33,118 nt of DNA from an uncultured Ruminococcus sp. (GTDB taxonomy: Bacteria > Bacillota > Clostridia > Oscillospirales > Ruminococcaceae): contig CAMWVV010000007.1 in NCBI GenBank assembly GCA_947177755.1, positions 1 through 33,118 of the forward strand, given 5' to 3'. The translations under genes were made by a program, and so were the position numbers. Below, in pieces: positions 31,677 through 33,118 of the stretch. How positions within the stretch are numbered: the stretch's first letter is position 1; each line of letters starts with the position of its first letter. The notes under the pieces are model-generated. The model did not search any database and was not told the origin of the DNA. It worked only from the letters and a program-made list of their open reading frames with translations.

Positions 31677-32705
31677 ATGGCTATGAATATTATAAGGGAA
31701 TTACCCCACCCGACAGAAATTAAATCCGCTCACCCTCTTTCACAGGAACTTATTGACGTGAAAGCAAAGAATGACGAGGAAATCAAAAAGATTTTCAGCG
31801 GAGAGTCCGACAAGTTTATTCTTATTATAGGACCTTGTTCCGCTGACAAGGAAGAAAGTGTTATTGACTATATAACACGCCTCAGAGAAGTTCAGGAAAA
31901 AGTAAAGGACAAGATTTTTATTATTCCGAGAATCTACACAGGTAAACCACGTACTACAGGCGACGGCTACAAGGGAATGTTACATCAGCCGAATCCCACG
32001 GGTATGCCCGACCTCAAAAGCGGTATCATTGCAGTAAGGCATCTCCACATGAAAGCTCTTGCCGAAACAGGTTTTTCCAGTGCCGACGAAATGCTTTACC
32101 CCGAAAACTACAGCTATCTTGATGACCTGCTTTCATATATCGCTATCGGCGCACGTTCCGTCGAAAATCAACAGCACAGACTTGTTTCAAGCGGTGTGAC
32201 TATTCCCGTCGGTATGAAAAACCCCACAGCAGGCGATATTTCCGTAATGATGAACTCTATCACCGCCGCACAGCATTCACACGCATTTATTTACAGGGGC
32301 TGTGAAGTAAAAAGCGACGGCAACCCCTATGCACACGCTATTCTCCGTGGATATGTTGACGACATGGGTAATTCTTTCCCGAATTATCACTATGAAGATT
32401 TAATCAGACTTTCTGACATCTATGCACAGAAAAATCTTCTCAATCCTGCACTTATCGTCGATACTAACCACTCAAACTCAGGCAAGCAGTATAATGAACA
32501 GATTCGCATTGCTAAGGAAGTACTCCACAGTATGCGTCACAGCGACGACATCAGAAAACTTGTAAAGGGTCTTATGATTGAAAGCTATATAGAAGACGGC
32601 TGTCAGAAAATCGGTGAGAACATCTATGGAAAGTCTATTACAGACCCATGTTTAGGCTGGGAAAAGTCTGAAAAGCTTATTTACGAAATTGCAGACCTGC
32701 TCTGA
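31677..32705 (+). CDS. aroF: 3-deoxy-7-phosphoheptulonate (DAHP) synthase, class I (AroF/AroG type)
   Basis: 342 residues with an AAGGAAG site ahead of the ATG. Class I signatures are clear: LIIGPCSADKEE, the PRIYTGKPRTTGDGYKG segment that binds phosphoenolpyruvate, GARSVENQQHR, GMKNPTAGD, VDTNHSNSGK and EDGCQKIGENIYGKSITDPC. It joins phosphoenolpyruvate and erythrose 4-phosphate in the first step of the shikimate pathway and is normally inhibited by aromatic amino acids through the class I N-terminal region, which is present. Which isozyme (AroF, AroG or AroH) it matches in feedback behaviour cannot be judged. It follows aroC closely. Confidence 0.95.
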   Translation: MAMNIIRELPHPTEIKSAHPLSQELIDVKAKNDEEIKKIFSGESDKFILIIGPCSADKEESVIDYITRLREVQEKVKDKIFIIPRIYTGKPRTTGDGYKGMLHQPNPTGMPDLKSGIIAVRHLHMKALAETGFSSADEMLYPENYSYLDDLLSYIAIGARSVENQQHRLVSSGVTIPVGMKNPTAGDISVMMNSITAAQHSHAFIYRGCEVKSDGNPYAHAILRGYVDDMGNSFPNYHYEDLIRLSDIYAQKNLLNPALIVDTNHSNSGKQYNEQIRIAKEVLHSMRHSDDIRKLVKGLMIESYIEDGCQKIGENIYGKSITDPCLGWEKSEKLIYEIADLL

Positions 32706-32738
32706 TATAACCAAAAACACACTCATAAAGATTGTAGT

Positions 32739-32987
32739 ATGAAAAAAAGCAGAAAAGTTATCTTTGCTATACTTGTTGTAATTCTTCTTATGATTCCTAT
32801 TCCGCTAAATGGTAATGGGAGATACGAAGCTATACTATGGGGACGACGAAGAGATACCGAGGTATTGGAATGGAATGTTGGTGGTATCGAAAATCATGTT
32901 AAATATTACAACATATATAAGTACAGAATTATTTTTATACCAATAACTATTGAAGATAAATCAAACATATACTACGCACAATGGTAA
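32739..32987 (+). CDS. Small membrane-anchored or exported hypothetical protein
   Basis: 82 residues. A basic start (MKKSRK) is followed by a hydrophobic segment (VIFAILVVILLMIPIPL, about 7-23), then about 55 residues rich in Tyr and Ile facing outside. No family is recognised. The ribosome site is weak, and the gene lies 33 bases after the DAHP synthase gene. It is probably real because of the signal-like start and a terminator downstream, but this is not certain. Confidence 0.6.
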   Translation: MKKSRKVIFAILVVILLMIPIPLNGNGRYEAILWGRRRDTEVLEWNVGGIENHVKYYNIYKYRIIFIPITIEDKSNIYYAQW

Positions 32988-33064
32988 AATTTAATTAAAG
33001 TAATAAGGAATATATTTATACAATTAAATTCTGATTTATGCGAACAAACAAATAATTAAAATTA

Positions 33065-33096
33065 GCCCGAAAGCAGTTGAAAAACTACTTTCGGGC
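33065..33096 (+). terminator. Hairpin terminator at the end of the aromatic operon
   Basis: GCCCGAAAG (33065-33073) pairs with CTTTCGGGC (33088-33096). After one mismatch the stem continues with AGTT/AACT. The T run after it is poor. Confidence 0.65.
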
Positions 33097-33118
33097 ATTA
33101 CTTCTATATGAGTATCGC

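Noticed and set aside
1-33118. CRISPR arrays, tRNA or rRNA genes
   Set aside because: No regularly spaced repeats and no tRNA or rRNA sequence features were seen.

Overview
The window looks like the chromosome of a low-GC, fibre-degrading Firmicute of the Ruminococcus type (R. flavefaciens / R. albus / R. champanellensis group). The evidence is two very large secreted xylan-degrading enzymes with dockerin modules placed inside the chain, two further dockerin-bearing secreted proteins, strong AGGAGG-type ribosome sites and near-consensus sigma-A promoters. The species cannot be fixed from the sequence alone.

Left region (1 to about 4,800): the regulatory and transposition end of a Mu-like transposable prophage or element. 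On the minus strand, a small Ner-like HTH protein, a MuA-type DDE transposase and a MuB-type AAA ATPase (cut by the window edge) form the early operon. On the plus strand, a repressor and an ImmA/IrrE-type metalloprotease diverge from it. The early promoter is a perfect TTGACA-17-TATAAT with a TTAGA-N5-TCTAA palindrome in its spacer, and a second copy lies 40 bp away near the repressor start. The element end probably lies near tandem 21-bp repeats at about 4,753-4,795.

Middle-left (4,900 to 12,530), all minus strand: an operon for a double-FHA ABC ATPase, its permease and a PP2C phosphatase; a SpoU/TrmH rRNA or tRNA methyltransferase; methionyl-tRNA synthetase; and a DUF434/DUF4274 pair.

Centre (12,700 to 26,450), the plant-cell-wall locus. 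An ECF sigma factor, with an ECF-type promoter in front of its own gene, overlaps a membrane protein whose Thr/Ser-rich outer part runs in frame into a second signal peptide and a series of dockerin-like EF-hand loops. Next come GH30-CBM22-dockerin-GH43-CBM6, a divergent AraC-family regulator, CBM22-GH10-CBM22-dockerin-CE1, and an M6-like metalloprotease with a C-terminal dockerin. The two xylanase genes share an upstream module of paired half-sites at a fixed distance from an identical -10 box. This is a good candidate AraC regulon. Together the enzymes cover glucuronoxylan and xylan backbone cleavage, arabinose removal and ferulate ester cleavage.

Right region (26,500 to end): a BvgS-like hybrid sensor kinase with two solute-binding domains, then plus-strand shikimate-pathway genes (chorismate synthase, DAHP synthase) and a small membrane-anchored protein.

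The most interesting points are the shared xylanase promoter module, the sigma factor/dockerin-fusion pair, the Mu-like element run by an ImmR/ImmA-style switch with a hairpin over the protease ribosome site, and the FHA-ABC-PP2C operon.
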